From Acidimicrobiaceae bacterium (GTDB taxonomy: Bacteria > Actinomycetota > Acidimicrobiia > Acidimicrobiales > RAAP-2): a stretch of DNA of 20,138 nt. Made by a program: the position numbers and the translations under genes. Positions 1 to 7,463 of the stretch are shown here, piece by piece. Each line of letters opens with the position of its first letter. Positions within the stretch are counted from its first letter, which is position 1. The notes below the pieces were generated by a model that searched no databases, had not been told where the DNA came from, and worked only from the letters and a program-made list of their open reading frames with translations. The stretch spans positions 511 through 20,648 of the forward strand of contig PLSY01000042.1 of the NCBI GenBank assembly GCA_003164275.1, written 5' to 3'.

Positions 1-547
1 TCTCGAATCCGCCGAAGGTCGGGTAGCGGTAGGTGAACTTCCACTGCTGGCCGATGACCTGGATGGGCAGGATGGTCGCCGAGGTGGGCGTCCAGATCGG
101 ATTGGGCCCCTCTCCGCCGCCCGAGCCTTGGCCGGTGATCAGCCGAACGGTGCCGAACACGAAGAGTCCGAGCACGATGACGGTCGTCGTGACGATCCAT
201 CCGACCTGCATCCCGAGGTTGGTTCGGGCCTGAGGTCCGCCGATCGGTTCGGGGACGTCCTTGCTGGCCCTCCAGTTCAGCATGGCGTAAGCCAGGTAGA
301 CCCAGACGGCGAGGAGGACCGGGAGGGCGATGAGCAGCAGAACGTTGAAGTCGAACTGGTTGTCCGAGGCGTTGTTGGTCATCGTGCCCGGCGGAACGTG
401 TGGGCCCACGAGGGTCCAGAACAGCACATCACCCACGATGGAGAGGATCAGCCAGATGATGACCATCCGCCGCATGTGGTGGGGCTCCTCCGGCCCGGGT
501 CGGGGAGACTTGGAGTGGTCGACCTGTTCTGCCTCAGCGGTGCTCAC
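1..547 (-). CDS. coxB: Cytochrome c oxidase subunit II, N-terminal part (C-terminus outside window)
   Basis: This is the N-terminal 182 residues of a subunit II of a heme-copper oxidase, the membrane-anchored subunit that takes electrons into the CuA centre. The start is GTG at 547, followed by a charged cytoplasmic stretch (MSTAEAEQVDHSK). Two transmembrane helices follow (about residues 26-48 and 68-90, then a further hydrophobic segment near 113-137). After these comes the start of the periplasmic cupredoxin domain with IQVIGQQWKFTYRYP, the conserved aromatic segment of subunit II. The CuA ligands would lie beyond the window edge and cannot be checked. The start overlaps the stop of the upstream cupredoxin gene by four bases (GTGA), so translation is probably coupled. 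Subunit I is expected next. The family call is from memory of subunit II sequences. Confidence 0.85.
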   Translation of the reverse strand, partial: MSTAEAEQVDHSKSPRPGPEEPHHMRRMVIIWLILSIVGDVLFWTLVGPHVPPGTMTNNASDNQFDFNVLLLIALPVLLAVWVYLAYAMLNWRASKDVPEPIGGPQARTNLGMQVGWIVTTTVIVLGLFVFGTVRLITGQGSGGGEGPNPIWTPTSATILPIQVIGQQWKFTYRYPTFGGFE

Positions 548-1230
548 GAGACCACGTCCAAGAAGCCACCCATGTAACCCAGCGTGCTCATCGGTCCCCC
601 GTTTCCGTACAACCAGCCGAGTCCGCAGGGAACGATGCATTGGAAGTTGTAACTACCGGGACCCGGCGTGACGAACGAAGCCTTGATGACGTTGACGACT
701 GAGCTCGAAGCCGAGCAGGGCGCCTGGCTGCAGATGTTTTTGGCATTTGGGTTGACACCGACCAGGGGGACGTTCAGTCCGAGTGCCGGCACGGTGAACG
801 TGTGCCCGACCCCGTTGCCGGAGTTCGAGTCGTACACCGAGATCGGCTTGCCGTTGAGCACCTCGACGCCGCCGGCGGTGCCTTGGACCCGGCCCCAGTT
901 CTGATTGCGGAGGGGGCTACCCGAGTCGTACTGCTCGACCGTGAGATTGATGCGGGTGTGGGCCGGCAGCTTCCAGGTGGTGGAGTGAATCCACTGGCCC
1001 TGGGGGTCCTTCACCAGATACGAGACCCAGGTGGGATGTTGCCCATAGCCCTCACCGATGGCACCGACTGTCTGCACGGTGAGATTGATGGCCGCGTTCG
1101 GGGCATGGGCGGATGTGAAGTCGATCGTCTCCGGTTGGGGGAGCAGGAAGCCCAACACCCCCCAGACGGCGAAGGCGATGACCACGATGAGGAGCCCCAG
1201 TACGACCGAAACCCTTCCCCCGAATGACAT
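544..1230 (-). CDS. Membrane-anchored cupredoxin, CuA-like loop with altered ligands
   Basis: The protein has 228 aa. One N-terminal membrane helix (about residues 7-30) anchors a cupredoxin-like extracytoplasmic domain. The end of the domain has a GHTFTV strand with His143, and then FQCIVPCGLGW (Cys198, Cys202, Trp206) and GGPM (Met214). In a CuA site the order is His, then C-x3-C-GxG-H-x2-M. Here both cysteines and the GxG are kept, but the second His is Trp and the Met is displaced, so copper binding may be changed or lost. It lies immediately upstream of coxB with a 4-base overlap and probably acts with the oxidase as an accessory subunit or copper donor. An AAGGAG ribosome binding site (1237-1242) sits 6 bases before the ATG. 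Sulfocyanin-like or other blue-copper proteins are alternatives. The fold is inferred; the exact role is unknown. Confidence 0.72.
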   Translation of the reverse strand: MSFGGRVSVVLGLLIVVIAFAVWGVLGFLLPQPETIDFTSAHAPNAAINLTVQTVGAIGEGYGQHPTWVSYLVKDPQGQWIHSTTWKLPAHTRINLTVEQYDSGSPLRNQNWGRVQGTAGGVEVLNGKPISVYDSNSGNGVGHTFTVPALGLNVPLVGVNPNAKNICSQAPCSASSSVVNVIKASFVTPGPGSYNFQCIVPCGLGWLYGNGGPMSTLGYMGGFLDVVS

Positions 1231-1350
1231 GCAGTGCTCCTTGATCAGACGGTCAGCCAGCCGCTTGTCCGGCTGAGGGCGTTCCTGCGAGCTGTTTCGA
1301 ATGGATTACCCGAACCGTAAAACTTTGTGAAGAATTCCTTCTGCGTCGTG

Positions 1351-1379
1351 ACAGTAGGTGGACTGCTCTCTCCGGTCAA
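1351..1379 (-). promoter_or_regulatory. Candidate sigma-70-type promoter for cupredoxin-coxB
   Basis: On the minus strand TTGACC (1374-1379) is followed after 17 bases by TACTGT (1351-1356). These are a 5/6 match to the -35 consensus and a TAnnnT-type -10. The promoter lies in the 213-base gap between ctaG and the cupredoxin gene and would give an untranslated leader of about 115 bases. It would allow the oxidase genes to be expressed apart from the assembly genes upstream. I see nothing else convincing in this gap. Confidence 0.45.
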
Positions 1380-1443
1380 GTACCGTTGGCCGAGCACGGT
1401 TCTGGCGGTCACCACCCACAGCCCCCGACTGGATGCGCAGCGG

Positions 1444-2361
1444 TCAGATCCGACCCCTGGCATCGGCCTTGGTTGCTCGAAGATCGATGGGCGGCGCGTT
1501 ACCCCGGTGCGACAGCCGCTCGAGCAAGTTGGAGAGCGAGCCCTCGTGGTCGATGGCCCGCTTGATGACGACGACGAGGGCCGGCACCGCCCAAAAATCG
1601 CCGCACACCCACAGGATGGCGGCGCCGATCTGCTGGTCGGCGAAGGGGGCGAGGGTCACGCCGGGAATGTGGGCGTAGACCGAGTACCAGCTGGCCGCGC
1701 TGAAGATGCTCAGTGCCATGGCCAGGATGAACATGACCACGTTGGTGCTGATGATGGCTCCGGCTTGCCAGATCGGGCTGGCCTTGGGCTTCATCGGGTG
1801 CGAGGGGATTATCTGGAGCCAGAACAGCACGCCGGTGACGAAGAAGCTGCCGTGCATGAGCCAGATGTGTACCGTCTGGTTGGTCTCCGCCGAGTCGAAC
1901 AGGGCGGGGATGTGCCACACCACCATCGCCGCATTGAACGAGAGCAGAGCGAACCAGGGGTTCCGCACCACCCGGCCGATGCCGCGCAGCGCCGGCGACC
2001 ACGATCCGAGGAGGAAGAAGCGACCCACGGAACGCCGCGCCCGCACCGGCACGGCGAACATCAACGGGATCCACGGGGACCCGACCACGATGAGGATCGG
2101 CGCGTACATGCCGATCAGCAGGTGCTCGAGCATGTGCACGAAGAAGTAGTCGCCGGCCCAGTAGTCGAGCGGCGACTCGACAGCCAGCAACAGGACGCCG
2201 AGGCCCCCATAGAAGGCCAAGGCATGGAGCCGGCGGCGGCGGGTGCGTGCCCGGTTCGACCGTCTCTTGAGCCGGGCCAGCCCCACCTCGTGGGCGAAGA
2301 CGATGACCACGACCACGATGAGGAACGGGTCGAACGACCAGTTGTCGGTGATGTAGTGCAC
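1444..2361 (-). CDS. ctaG: CtaG-type cytochrome c oxidase assembly protein
   Basis: The protein has 305 aa and about seven membrane helices, matching the CtaG_Cox (caa3-type) family, which supports insertion of copper into subunit I of heme-copper oxidases. Visible family features are VHMLEHLLIGMYAPILIVVG near residues 75-94, a VVWHIPALFD segment, HIWLMHGSFFVTGVLFW, and a late WVCGDFWAVPALVVVI helix. The conserved histidines in these segments are the likely metal or functional residues. The start is GTG at 2361, with GAGGAG 7 bases upstream. The gene lies between the lipoprotein gene and the cupredoxin/coxB pair in a same-strand run, which fits an oxidase assembly role. The charged C-terminal tail (about residues 265-305) is cytoplasmic by prediction. 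It is unrelated to the CtaG/Cox11 of proteobacteria that shares the name. Confidence 0.9.
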   Translation of the reverse strand: MHYITDNWSFDPFLIVVVVIVFAHEVGLARLKRRSNRARTRRRRLHALAFYGGLGVLLLAVESPLDYWAGDYFFVHMLEHLLIGMYAPILIVVGSPWIPLMFAVPVRARRSVGRFFLLGSWSPALRGIGRVVRNPWFALLSFNAAMVVWHIPALFDSAETNQTVHIWLMHGSFFVTGVLFWLQIIPSHPMKPKASPIWQAGAIISTNVVMFILAMALSIFSAASWYSVYAHIPGVTLAPFADQQIGAAILWVCGDFWAVPALVVVIKRAIDHEGSLSNLLERLSHRGNAPPIDLRATKADARGRI

Positions 2362-2411
2362 GGCCGGACTCCTCAGATCCCCGAGACTGCGCGAGTTGGG
2401 TGACCCTATCG

Positions 2412-2445
2412 TGACCGGCGACGGACCGATGTGCCGGGCCGGTCA
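2412..2445 (-). repeat. Inverted repeat overlapping the lipoprotein stop codon
   Basis: TGACCGGC (2412-2419) and GCCGGTCA (2438-2445) are perfect 8-base arms with an 18-base loop. The second arm contains the lipoprotein stop codon. There is no T-tract. The element lies in the 81-base gap before ctaG and could weaken read-through or stabilise an mRNA end; its function is not shown. Confidence 0.4.
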
Positions 2446-3681
2446 GCCCGACGAACCGTACTGGATGGGGACGCCGAGGGTCTGGGTGTGGGTCCACACT
2501 CCCGACGCCAGTGTGTCCACTGTCAGGGTCGAGTTCTTTCCGATCAGGGCCTCGAGTGTGCCGGCCGGCGTGGCCACCACGGCCGACGTCCCGACCGGCG
2601 GTGCAGCCAGGCTCTGCCACGGGCCACCCGGAGATGCCACCTGCGCCGCCCGGTTGGCCCCGGGCCCGCTGGCGTTGATCACCCATCCATCGGTGCCGGT
2701 GAGACCGGTCGACACCAGGGTGGCTCCACCCAGCCGGAATCCGGACGACTCCGTCCATGTTTTCAGGCCATCGGTGCTCCACAGTGCATACAGCGTGGCG
2801 GCCCCCTCGGTGCCGGCGCTGACCAGCGCCGCGGTACCTGCGGGGGTAGTGGCCAGTCGGATCACCTCGGTCGGCTGTCCGGTGGTCGGCAGTGCGGGGC
2901 CGACAGGCCTCCACTCGGGAGAGGATCCCGCCCCGGTGCCCGACCGCAGAAAGATCCCAACGGGGCCGGACGCGGTGCACACGCCGCCGACGGCAGTCCC
3001 AGCGCCGACGATGGCCACCGCAGTGAGCCGACGCAGCCCGCACTTCGAGCCACCCGGAGTTGCCGCCAGAGTGTCCTCGGCCACTCCGGTCGTCCACGTC
3101 GACAGATCACCCGGGTTGGTGACCACCCTTCCGTTTCCGACGCGCAGGAGCGCAACCGAGCGACCGCTGCCGTTGGTGGCCAGCGAATCCGGTACCGGCG
3201 CCAAGCCGGTGGGCAAAAGCCCGGGTGACCACGATGAGCCCTCCGTGGTGCTCTGGGCCAGGGGCGAGAAGAGCAGATCCTGGGAGGGCTGGAATCCGGC
3301 CAGGACGGTTCCTCCTGCCACCGATGCCACCAGCCCCCCGTTGGAGGCCACCCCCGGGGGCGTCGCCAGTTCCCAGCGCGATGGCCCACTCGACAAGGCG
3401 AAGAGTTGCCAGAACGTGTCGAGTGGGTCATCGAAGTGACCGAGGGCGATCGTCGCCCACGTGGAGGCAGGGTCGGCCGAGGAGCTGGCCAGTGGGATGG
3501 TCGGCACGGAGGCAGGGGAACGGACTGCCGAAACGGTGGGTGGGGCGGGGGCTGCGGTCGACGAGCATGCCGCCAATACGCCCGCCGACACGAGCACCAC
3601 GCCGGCCGCAGCCAGTCCCCGGCACCGATCGGACTGGAGGGGTCTCCGCTGCCCTCTCCGGCTCCGGGACGGTTCCGTCAC
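2443..3681 (-). CDS. Lipoprotein, possible beta-propeller, in oxidase assembly operon
   Basis: The protein has 412 aa. The start is GTG at 3681, overlapping the upstream SCO-fusion stop by four bases (GTGA). An arginine-rich start is followed by a hydrophobic segment and the lipobox LAAC with Cys39, so it is probably an outer-face lipoprotein. A Ser/Pro/Ala-rich linker follows. The rest is rich in short beta-strand-like, Gly/Thr-rich segments. One clear Asp-box-like motif (STDGLKTW) and weaker ones (STTEGSSWSPG) suggest a BNR/sialidase-like propeller; this is inference from repeats, and no catalytic residues are visible. No enzyme function can be assigned. Its place between the SCO protein and CtaG suggests a scaffold or accessory factor in oxidase maturation. 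The frame stays open far upstream through the SCO gene, but that stretch is an out-of-frame shadow. Confidence 0.78.
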   Translation of the reverse strand: MTEPSRSRRGQRRPLQSDRCRGLAAAGVVLVSAGVLAACSSTAAPAPPTVSAVRSPASVPTIPLASSSADPASTWATIALGHFDDPLDTFWQLFALSSGPSRWELATPPGVASNGGLVASVAGGTVLAGFQPSQDLLFSPLAQSTTEGSSWSPGLLPTGLAPVPDSLATNGSGRSVALLRVGNGRVVTNPGDLSTWTTGVAEDTLAATPGGSKCGLRRLTAVAIVGAGTAVGGVCTASGPVGIFLRSGTGAGSSPEWRPVGPALPTTGQPTEVIRLATTPAGTAALVSAGTEGAATLYALWSTDGLKTWTESSGFRLGGATLVSTGLTGTDGWVINASGPGANRAAQVASPGGPWQSLAAPPVGTSAVVATPAGTLEALIGKNSTLTVDTLASGVWTHTQTLGVPIQYGSSG

Positions 3682-5513
3682 GATGCCGAGATGCGCTGCA
3701 CCTGCCCGGTGAGCACCCCCGAGAACGACGATCGGTCCACCGTGTTTCCAGCCCCAGGGTCCGAGTTGAGGATCACCCGGGTGTGGCCGTTTGGCCCGAT
3801 GACGTAGACGATGTCGCTGTGGGCGATCATGGCGCCGGCCGGGGTCACCTGGGTCTGCACCCCATAGTCGTTCCACACCTTGTGCAATTCGGTGAGCGAA
3901 CCGGTCAGGAAGTGCCAGTTGGCCACGGTGTCCATGCCTTCTTGCTTGTCGAAGGCGGCGGTGGCCGTGGTGGACGTGTACAGCGGGTTGTTGACCACGG
4001 CCACGATGTCCACCTTGCTCGACGCGCTCCCCAGCATCTGGTCGGTGAGCCGCAGCTCCTGGGCGATGAGCGGACAGTCCGAGGTGCACACCGGGTCGAG
4101 GAAGGTCAGCACCACCACGTGCCCGGCGAGGGACTTGAGGGAGACGGCATGACCGGCCTCGTCGGTGAGGGTGAAGGGCGAGGCGGGTATGTCGACGATG
4201 TTGGGAGTCCCGTCGGTGGCCTCGGCCACGATGGCGTCGGCATTGGAGTTGGTCGCGGCCAGGGCCATCGGAGCGGCGCCAAGCAGCAAGATACCGACGG
4301 CCCCGAGGGCGGCCAGGACTCGGGTCAGGTAGGTCGGGGACAAGCCTCCCAGCAGACCGATCGACGCGGCGCCCGGAGCCGTCGCTGGCAGAGAGGCAGG
4401 TGCCGGATCCGTCGCTTCGGCGGGGAGCATCACGACACCCAGGTACCCGGCGGTGAACACCAAGGCCATCGGGATCATCGAGTTGGGGTCGGTGCCCAAC
4501 CCACCGAACACGCCAAAATCCTGGACCAGCACCCAGTCGGCTAAACACAGCGTGACGGCGGCAATCACTCCGATGCGGAGGAGGCGCCCTCGCCCCGCCA
4601 CGAAGGCGCTTCCGATACCGATCAGGAGCACGACCAGGGCCAGATTCACCGCCCATCCGTGGGTGGTGTCAAACGATGCGAGGGCCCGAGGGCCCGAGGA
4701 GAACGCAGCGGGCTGGGAGACCCGGGCCATGGCCCGGGTCATCGCCGTCAACGTGGTGCCCCCGGTTCCGGACCAGGATCCCCGACCGGGCCAGGCCTGG
4801 AGGACGCCCATGACGATAAAGAAAAACCCCACGCCTCGGAGGATCCACCTTCCGAGCTTGGGGGTTTCCCAGTGGGCCTCCGGCAACGCGATCAGGACGC
4901 CGGCCACGGCGTAGAACAGGGCGGCTCCGGGAGTGCCGAAGAGCCAGCTGCCACCCGGGGCGAATATCCCTCCGAACGCCTCGCCAAAGACCCAGACGAG
5001 CAAGCCCCAGCCGGCGCTGGCCGCACCGGCGGACCGGGACCAGTAGCCACGTGGTGCGACCAGGAGGAAGATCCCGATGCCGACCTGGATCCACACGGTG
5101 GCCGCCGCTGCGGACACCGGGTGGTCCGACCACATCGTGACCCCCACGTTGACCAGGTGCTGGATCCAGTCAGGGGATCCGCTGGCCGCGGGCTTGACAA
5201 CCCCGTCCGGGAGGCCGGTCGGCATTGAGGACTGAGTCTGAAGCAGGCCGTCGACGACCCAGAGGATCCCGAAAGCGATGCGGAGCAGGCGTCGGGCGGG
5301 AGGCTCCCGGAGGAGCCGCTGCCGGGGAACGGCAGGCTCGAACTGGCCGGCGGCCACCGCCCGCCGATATCGGATCGTCCTGACGATGTTCCAGGCCAGG
5401 ATCAGGACGACGGCCATGATCAGGACGATCAGGAACTGATGGGCGAGTTGGGAGTGGAATGCCGCGGAGATGGTCGAATCGGCGTTGGGGGACGCCTGCC
5501 CCATTCCCCTCAC
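3678..5513 (-). CDS. Multi-pass membrane domain fused to SCO1/SenC copper chaperone domain
   Basis: The protein has 611 aa. A first helix spans about residues 27-46. Residues 74-375 form a multi-helix membrane domain with WVVDGLLQTQSSM (85-97) and WVFGEAFGGIF (174-184) followed by GTPGAALFY. A further helix lies near 400-425. Residues 440-611 form a thioredoxin-fold SCO domain with CxxxC (Cys476, Cys480; FLDPVCTSDCP) and His565 in AHSDIVYVIGPNG, the Cys-Cys-His copper site of the family. SCO proteins deliver copper to CuA of oxidase subunit II, and subunit II is encoded nearby. Typical SCO proteins are about 200 aa with one helix, so the large N-terminal domain is unusual. That domain is homologous to the protein at 10963-12159. 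The start is GTG at 5513 or ATG at 5504; neither has a good ribosome binding site. The SCO domain call is strong; the membrane domain's role is unknown. Confidence 0.85.
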   Translation of the reverse strand: MRGMGQASPNADSTISAAFHSQLAHQFLIVLIMAVVLILAWNIVRTIRYRRAVAAGQFEPAVPRQRLLREPPARRLLRIAFGILWVVDGLLQTQSSMPTGLPDGVVKPAASGSPDWIQHLVNVGVTMWSDHPVSAAAATVWIQVGIGIFLLVAPRGYWSRSAGAASAGWGLLVWVFGEAFGGIFAPGGSWLFGTPGAALFYAVAGVLIALPEAHWETPKLGRWILRGVGFFFIVMGVLQAWPGRGSWSGTGGTTLTAMTRAMARVSQPAAFSSGPRALASFDTTHGWAVNLALVVLLIGIGSAFVAGRGRLLRIGVIAAVTLCLADWVLVQDFGVFGGLGTDPNSMIPMALVFTAGYLGVVMLPAEATDPAPASLPATAPGAASIGLLGGLSPTYLTRVLAALGAVGILLLGAAPMALAATNSNADAIVAEATDGTPNIVDIPASPFTLTDEAGHAVSLKSLAGHVVVLTFLDPVCTSDCPLIAQELRLTDQMLGSASSKVDIVAVVNNPLYTSTTATAAFDKQEGMDTVANWHFLTGSLTELHKVWNDYGVQTQVTPAGAMIAHSDIVYVIGPNGHTRVILNSDPGAGNTVDRSSFSGVLTGQVQRISAS

Positions 5514-5567
5514 AGCGCGACCGACCCGTCATCCGCGGGAGCCATCATCGCTCCGGGCGCATGCAAC

Positions 5568-5587
5568 GGGACAGGACGGGACGGGAC
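5568..5587. repeat. Short tandem GGGAC repeat
   Basis: Four 5-base units (GGGAC, AGGAC, GGGAC, GGGAC) lie in the leader region of the SCO-fusion gene. It is too short to assign a role. Confidence 0.4.
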
Positions 5588-5599
5588 GGTCACGGGGCG

Positions 5600-5627
5600 A
5601 TTGTAGGTTTCTCCTCGGCATTTCCAC
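5600..5627 (-). promoter_or_regulatory. Candidate promoter of the SCO-fusion operon
   Basis: On the minus strand TACAAT (5600-5605, 5/6 to the -10 consensus) is preceded after 16 bases by GTGGAA (5622-5627, 3/6 to the -35). It lies in the 160-base gap between the small membrane protein and the SCO-fusion gene and would give a leader of about 80 bases. The -35 is weak. Confidence 0.35.
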
Positions 5628-5673
5628 GTTCGCCCTGTGGTGACCGTACGGGCCGGAGGCCCCAGTCTCCGAG

Positions 5674-6069
5674 TCAGGGCGACGCCTCCGAATCACGTCC
5701 GGCCGGCTGTACATCAGCCTCATCGGCTGCCAACGCCCGCTGGTGCTGCTGCCACGCCTTGAGCATCTCGACGTGCTCGGGTGCAACCACCTTCGGTCCC
5801 GCGTCGGCCTTCCTGCCCCTCCGCTGATGGAGCAGGTTCCACCACATATAGCAGGCGAATACGGCGAACAGGGGCCATTCGAACACATACGCCCAACTCA
5901 GCTCATTGCCACCCAGGGCCCGGTTGACCTCGAACAGGAATGCGGCAGTGCAGAGCATCAACCCACCAGCCAGTGTGAGGTGGAGCTTGACTGCATCGGA
6001 GCCGGTCAGGCGCGTGTTCTCTCGATGCTCGGTCGGATCGGAGGACTCGCGCTGACCCACGGCGACCAC
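5674..6069 (-). CDS. Small two-helix membrane protein with AYVFEWP motif
   Basis: The protein has up to 131 aa. A polar N-terminus is followed by helix 1 (about 28-47, LTLAGGLMLCTAAFLFEVNR). A short loop, GGNELSWAYVFEWP, leads into helix 2 (about 62-80, ending in CYMWWNLLHQRRGRK), and a charged, probably cytoplasmic tail completes it. I recall small actinobacterial membrane proteins with the same 'EWP ... YMWW.LLH' pattern but know no function or family name for them. It is upstream of and on the same strand as the oxidase assembly genes, after a 160-base gap, so it may or may not be cotranscribed. The start is uncertain: GTG at 6069 and GTG at 6060 are both possible and neither has a clear ribosome binding site. 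A TACAGT box 9 bases before the 6069 GTG could indicate a near-leaderless transcript. Confidence 0.75.
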   Translation of the reverse strand: MVAVGQRESSDPTEHRENTRLTGSDAVKLHLTLAGGLMLCTAAFLFEVNRALGGNELSWAYVFEWPLFAVFACYMWWNLLHQRRGRKADAGPKVVAPEHVEMLKAWQQHQRALAADEADVQPAGRDSEASP

Positions 6070-6379
6070 CCTATCGGTGGACTGTACCGCTGGATCACGG
6101 GGTGCGGCGGCTGTAGTGGGACCAGCTTCTGCCGCACAGGCGTGAGGACCGGTTGCCCGCGCTTGTTGTACTCCCTGCTATCCCTACACTGCTGTCAAAA
6201 CAACTCGTACCGGCCTGGCAGGGGTTCAACTCGACCCGGCGTTGTCGTGTTCCCACCCGTTCCCAGCCGGGGGGTACCCGAATGTGGGACCCGTTCACCA
6301 GGACGCCCGGTGGCCGGGGGATTCGAGCGACTCCCGTGATTTCGGTATCCTCCCGGACTCTCGGATGAAGGTCAGCCCA
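6070..6379. other. Divergent intergenic region with one hairpin
   Basis: These 310 bases separate divergently oriented genes. They hold an interrupted inverted repeat, GTGCGGC (6102-6108) with GCCGCAC (6131-6137), nested around GCTG/CAGC (6110-6113 and 6123-6126). On the minus strand there is a perfect TTGACA (6193-6198) without a convincing -10 at the right distance. On the plus strand a TATCCT box (6347-6352) lies 27 bases before the ATG of the next gene. I see no coding region; open frames here have no protein-like composition. Confidence 0.45.
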
Positions 6380-7366
6380 ATGTCGAACTCCGGCCGAAAA
6401 GCGAGAGCGATGCAGGCCGCCCGCATCGACGTGTCCGCCCGGAACCCGCTGACGCCGGCCTTCCGACTGATCGTCGCCGTCCTGCTGGCGGTGGTGCTGT
6501 CACTGACAGCGGATGCACTGATCGTGTTCGCCGGCTCGAGGGCGTTCGCCTCCTGGCGGAACTACACGCACTTTCGGTTCGCCGACTACGCCCCCCTGAC
6601 GATCGTCGGCGTGTTGGCGGCGGGTGCAGCCTGGCTGATCGTCATTTGGATCTCGACATCTCCACGCTGGCTGTTGCTCCGACTGGCCGTGGTGGTCACG
6701 CTTCTTCTCTGGTTACCCGATCTGTATCTGCTCCTCCGACATCAACCGGTTCGGGCCGTGGCGGTGCTCATGACCATGCACCTCGCCATCGCCTTTGTGA
6801 CCTACAACCTGCTCATCCGAATTGCTCCGCCGCCACCCACCAGTTCCGAAAGCGTGGCGCAAGCGCTGGATCGGATGCCCGTTGAGTCGCTGCGAACCGA
6901 CAGCGGAGGAGCGCCACAGGATACTGGGGCTCTGCACGAGTCCGAAACGGTTGCAGAACGCTCGGTTACCCGATGGGCTTGGCAGCTCGAGACGCTCGTC
7001 GGCATCGAGGTGGTCCTCGGCATTGTCGCACTGGTCGTGGTGCCGACCGGGCGGAGGAGTGGTTGGATGCCGAGCCGCGGGGCCACGCTCTACCTCGTCC
7101 ACGCCGCTCTCGGCCTGCCCTTGGCTCTCGGCGCCATGGCCTATCTCGCACGCGTCTGGAACTCCTCGCGCATCACCGCTCTGAGCGGATGGATCGGAGG
7201 AGCAGGAGTCCTGGTTGCCGGCCTGGGGGGCCTACTGACCGTCGCGCATCCATGGCGGCTGGTCGGCATGGCCCTGATGCTCGTGGGCGCGGTGGTGGCG
7301 GCATTCGGGTATCTGCTCCCCGCTCTCGACAAACTGTCGGACGACGGCAAAGGCAACATCGACTGA
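6380..7366 (+). CDS. Polytopic membrane protein, two four-helix halves, function unknown
   Basis: The protein has 328 aa from ATG at 6380, which has GAAGG 8 bases upstream; ATG at 6365 is the alternative. The N-terminal half (about 25-150) has four helices. Conserved-looking polar signatures are FASWRNYTHFRFADYAPLT between helices 1 and 2, LWLPDLYLLLRHQP, and MTMHLAIAFVTYNLLIRI. This layout recalls small actinobacterial membrane families such as DUF6069, but I cannot confirm membership. A hydrophilic linker (about 152-202) follows. A second four-helix unit (about 203-315) contains YLVHAALGLPLALG and TVAHPWRLVG, where two membrane-edge histidines could bind a ligand such as heme; that is speculation. 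It stands alone on the plus strand, divergent from the oxidase block and convergent with the next gene. Confidence 0.8.
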   Translation: MSNSGRKARAMQAARIDVSARNPLTPAFRLIVAVLLAVVLSLTADALIVFAGSRAFASWRNYTHFRFADYAPLTIVGVLAAGAAWLIVIWISTSPRWLLLRLAVVVTLLLWLPDLYLLLRHQPVRAVAVLMTMHLAIAFVTYNLLIRIAPPPPTSSESVAQALDRMPVESLRTDSGGAPQDTGALHESETVAERSVTRWAWQLETLVGIEVVLGIVALVVVPTGRRSGWMPSRGATLYLVHAALGLPLALGAMAYLARVWNSSRITALSGWIGGAGVLVAGLGGLLTVAHPWRLVGMALMLVGAVVAAFGYLLPALDKLSDDGKGNID

Positions 7367-7463
7367 TGTCCCGGCACGATGATCACCAGCGCTCACTGGT
7401 CACCCTCCGAGTCACCCCACCGGCTCGGGCTGAGTATCTGGAGACGCCATCCGCCCGACCGGC

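Noticed and set aside
1245..1463. Small minus-strand open frame in the gap between ctaG and the cupredoxin gene
   Set aside because: It overlaps the ctaG end, has no ribosome binding site or recognisable features, and contains the promoter-like TTGACC-TACTGT pair.
1327..2403. Long plus-strand open frame antisense to ctaG
   Set aside because: Its composition (Arg, His, Asp, Glu rich, no domains) is that of a high-GC shadow, while the minus strand encodes a recognisable CtaG.
2396..4544. Long plus-strand open frames opposite the lipoprotein and SCO genes
   Set aside because: No recognisable protein features, no ribosome binding sites, and the opposite strand has well-supported genes.
3682..4656. 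Open extension of the lipoprotein frame upstream across the SCO-fusion gene
   Set aside because: It is Arg/His/Gly-rich and out of frame with the clear SCO gene; the lipobox signal sequence and the GTGA overlap place the true start at 3681.
5568..5587. GGGAC tandem run as a CRISPR or minisatellite
   Set aside because: Only four 5-base units with one mismatch; far too short for either.
6193..6198. Perfect TTGACA on the minus strand as a promoter of the small EWP protein
   Set aside because: No acceptable -10 hexamer lies 15-19 bases downstream, so I did not list it as a promoter.
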